Shown: in pieces, positions 63,736-64,000 of the stretch | Numbering within the stretch: the first letter of the stretch is position 1 | How the letters are laid out: the number at the start of each line of letters is the position of its first letter | Origin: Nocardioides furvisabuli | GTDB lineage: Bacteria; Actinomycetota; Actinomycetes; Propionibacteriales; Nocardioidaceae | DNA length: 64,000 nt | Reading direction: 5' to 3' | NCBI RefSeq assembly: GCF_021083185.1 | Contig: NZ_JAIGQB010000001.1 | Coordinates: 248,001-312,000 of the forward strand | Notes under the pieces: generated by a model | Seen by the model: the letters and a program-made list of their open reading frames with translations, nothing else | The model's database searches: none | Told to the model about the DNA's origin: nothing | Position numbers and translations under genes: made by a program

Positions 63736-63783
63736 CGCGCCTTTTTCCATTAATTGGCGCGCATGCAGAAAAGCATCAATAAT
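63736..63783 (+). promoter_or_regulatory. Candidate lsr2 promoter with inverted repeat
   Basis: CGCGCC (63736-63741) and GGCGCG (63756-63761) form an inverted repeat around a T-rich centre. TTGGCG (63754) and AATAAT (63778-63783) at 18 bp spacing give a possible promoter. The region is markedly AT-rich for this genome. The rest of the 273-bp space holds nothing else I recognise. Confidence 0.45.
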
Positions 63784-63829
63784 ACGTCGTGGGGGAATTC
63801 GATTCGCTCTCATAGAAATGGAAAAGACC

Positions 63830-64000
63830 ATGGCGCAGAAGGTCAACATCGTCCTCGTGGACGACCTCGACGGCACCGAGGCCACCGAGACCGTCACGTT
63901 CGGCCTCGACGGCGTGAGCTACGAGATCGACCTCAACGACGGCAACGCCGCCGCGCTGCGCGAGGCGATGAGCGGCTATGTCGGCCACGCCCGCAAGGTC
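63830..64000 (+). CDS. lsr2: Lsr2 nucleoid-associated protein (3' end outside window)
   Basis: The first 57 residues are visible: MAQKVNIVLVDDLDGTEA then VTFGLDGVSYEIDLND, the N-terminal dimerisation domain of Lsr2; the AT-hook-like DNA-binding half lies past the window. Lsr2 bridges AT-rich DNA and silences foreign genes. An in-frame ATG four codons upstream (63818) is an alternative start; neither has a strong ribosome site. Confidence 0.93.
   Translation, partial: MAQKVNIVLVDDLDGTEATETVTFGLDGVSYEIDLNDGNAAALREAMSGYVGHARKV

Overview
This window is a GC-rich (about 72-73%) actinobacterial chromosome segment. Gene content and order suggest a Nocardioides-like member of the Nocardioidaceae. 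Lsr2, DUF3180 after folK, the fused B12-dependent mutase IcmF, ANTAR regulators and many TAnnnT boxes 6-7 nt before start codons (leaderless mRNA style) support this. The genus is an inference. I saw no tRNA, rRNA, CRISPR array, phage or transposase gene.

Layout. 1-5.7 kb: end of a flavoprotein gene with an SRPBCC gene, a translationally coupled GAF-ANTAR/ANTAR regulator pair, an AraC regulator, an orphan SigB/F-type sigma factor and a carboxymuconolactone-decarboxylase-like protein. 5.7-13.2 kb: a SurA_N lipoprotein, an orphan MASE1-type histidine kinase, and on the minus strand a signal-less BtuF-like gene, a MarR gene and icmF. 13.5-21.1 kb: an eroded aldehyde dehydrogenase, then a two-subunit sodium:solute symporter behind a CRP-type operator, facing a four-gene minus-strand set (lipase, GNAT, CNMP-CBS-nucleotidyltransferase, DEDDh exonuclease). 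21.1-25 kb: a TPP riboswitch and thiBPQ thiamine transporter. 25-32 kb: PAP2 membrane enzyme, NlpC/P60 wall hydrolase, sulfotransferase, acyl-CoA oxidase, methyltransferase and a small hydrolase. 32.1-32.45 kb: a decayed carboxymuconolactone decarboxylase/ECF41-sigma remnant.

32.5-45.5 kb is a conserved housekeeping block: ppa, dacB, zincin, tilS, hpt, ftsH, folE-folP-folB-folK, DUF3180. It is interrupted between tilS and hpt by a DUF559 nuclease-like gene flanked by paired 28-bp palindromes at identical 64-bp spacing. 45.5-49 kb is an OpuC-type compatible-solute ABC transporter. 49-52.3 kb holds two glycosyltransferases and a sulfotransferase-like gene, and then a PadR/membrane pair. 53.5-59.1 kb joins pantothenate, NAD and CoA synthesis (DUF2520, panC, panD, nadB, nadC, coaX) in one tightly overlapped run. 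A 1469-residue secreted beta-helix protein sits between coaX and lsr2, which is cut by the window end.

The most unusual items are the DUF559/palindrome module (36.6-37.8 kb), a 118-bp near-palindromic element at 44.2 kb, the CMD-ECF41 fusion remnant, and four cases where an upstream TAG stop codon forms the start of the next gene's -10 box. All positions were read by eye; no database search was run.
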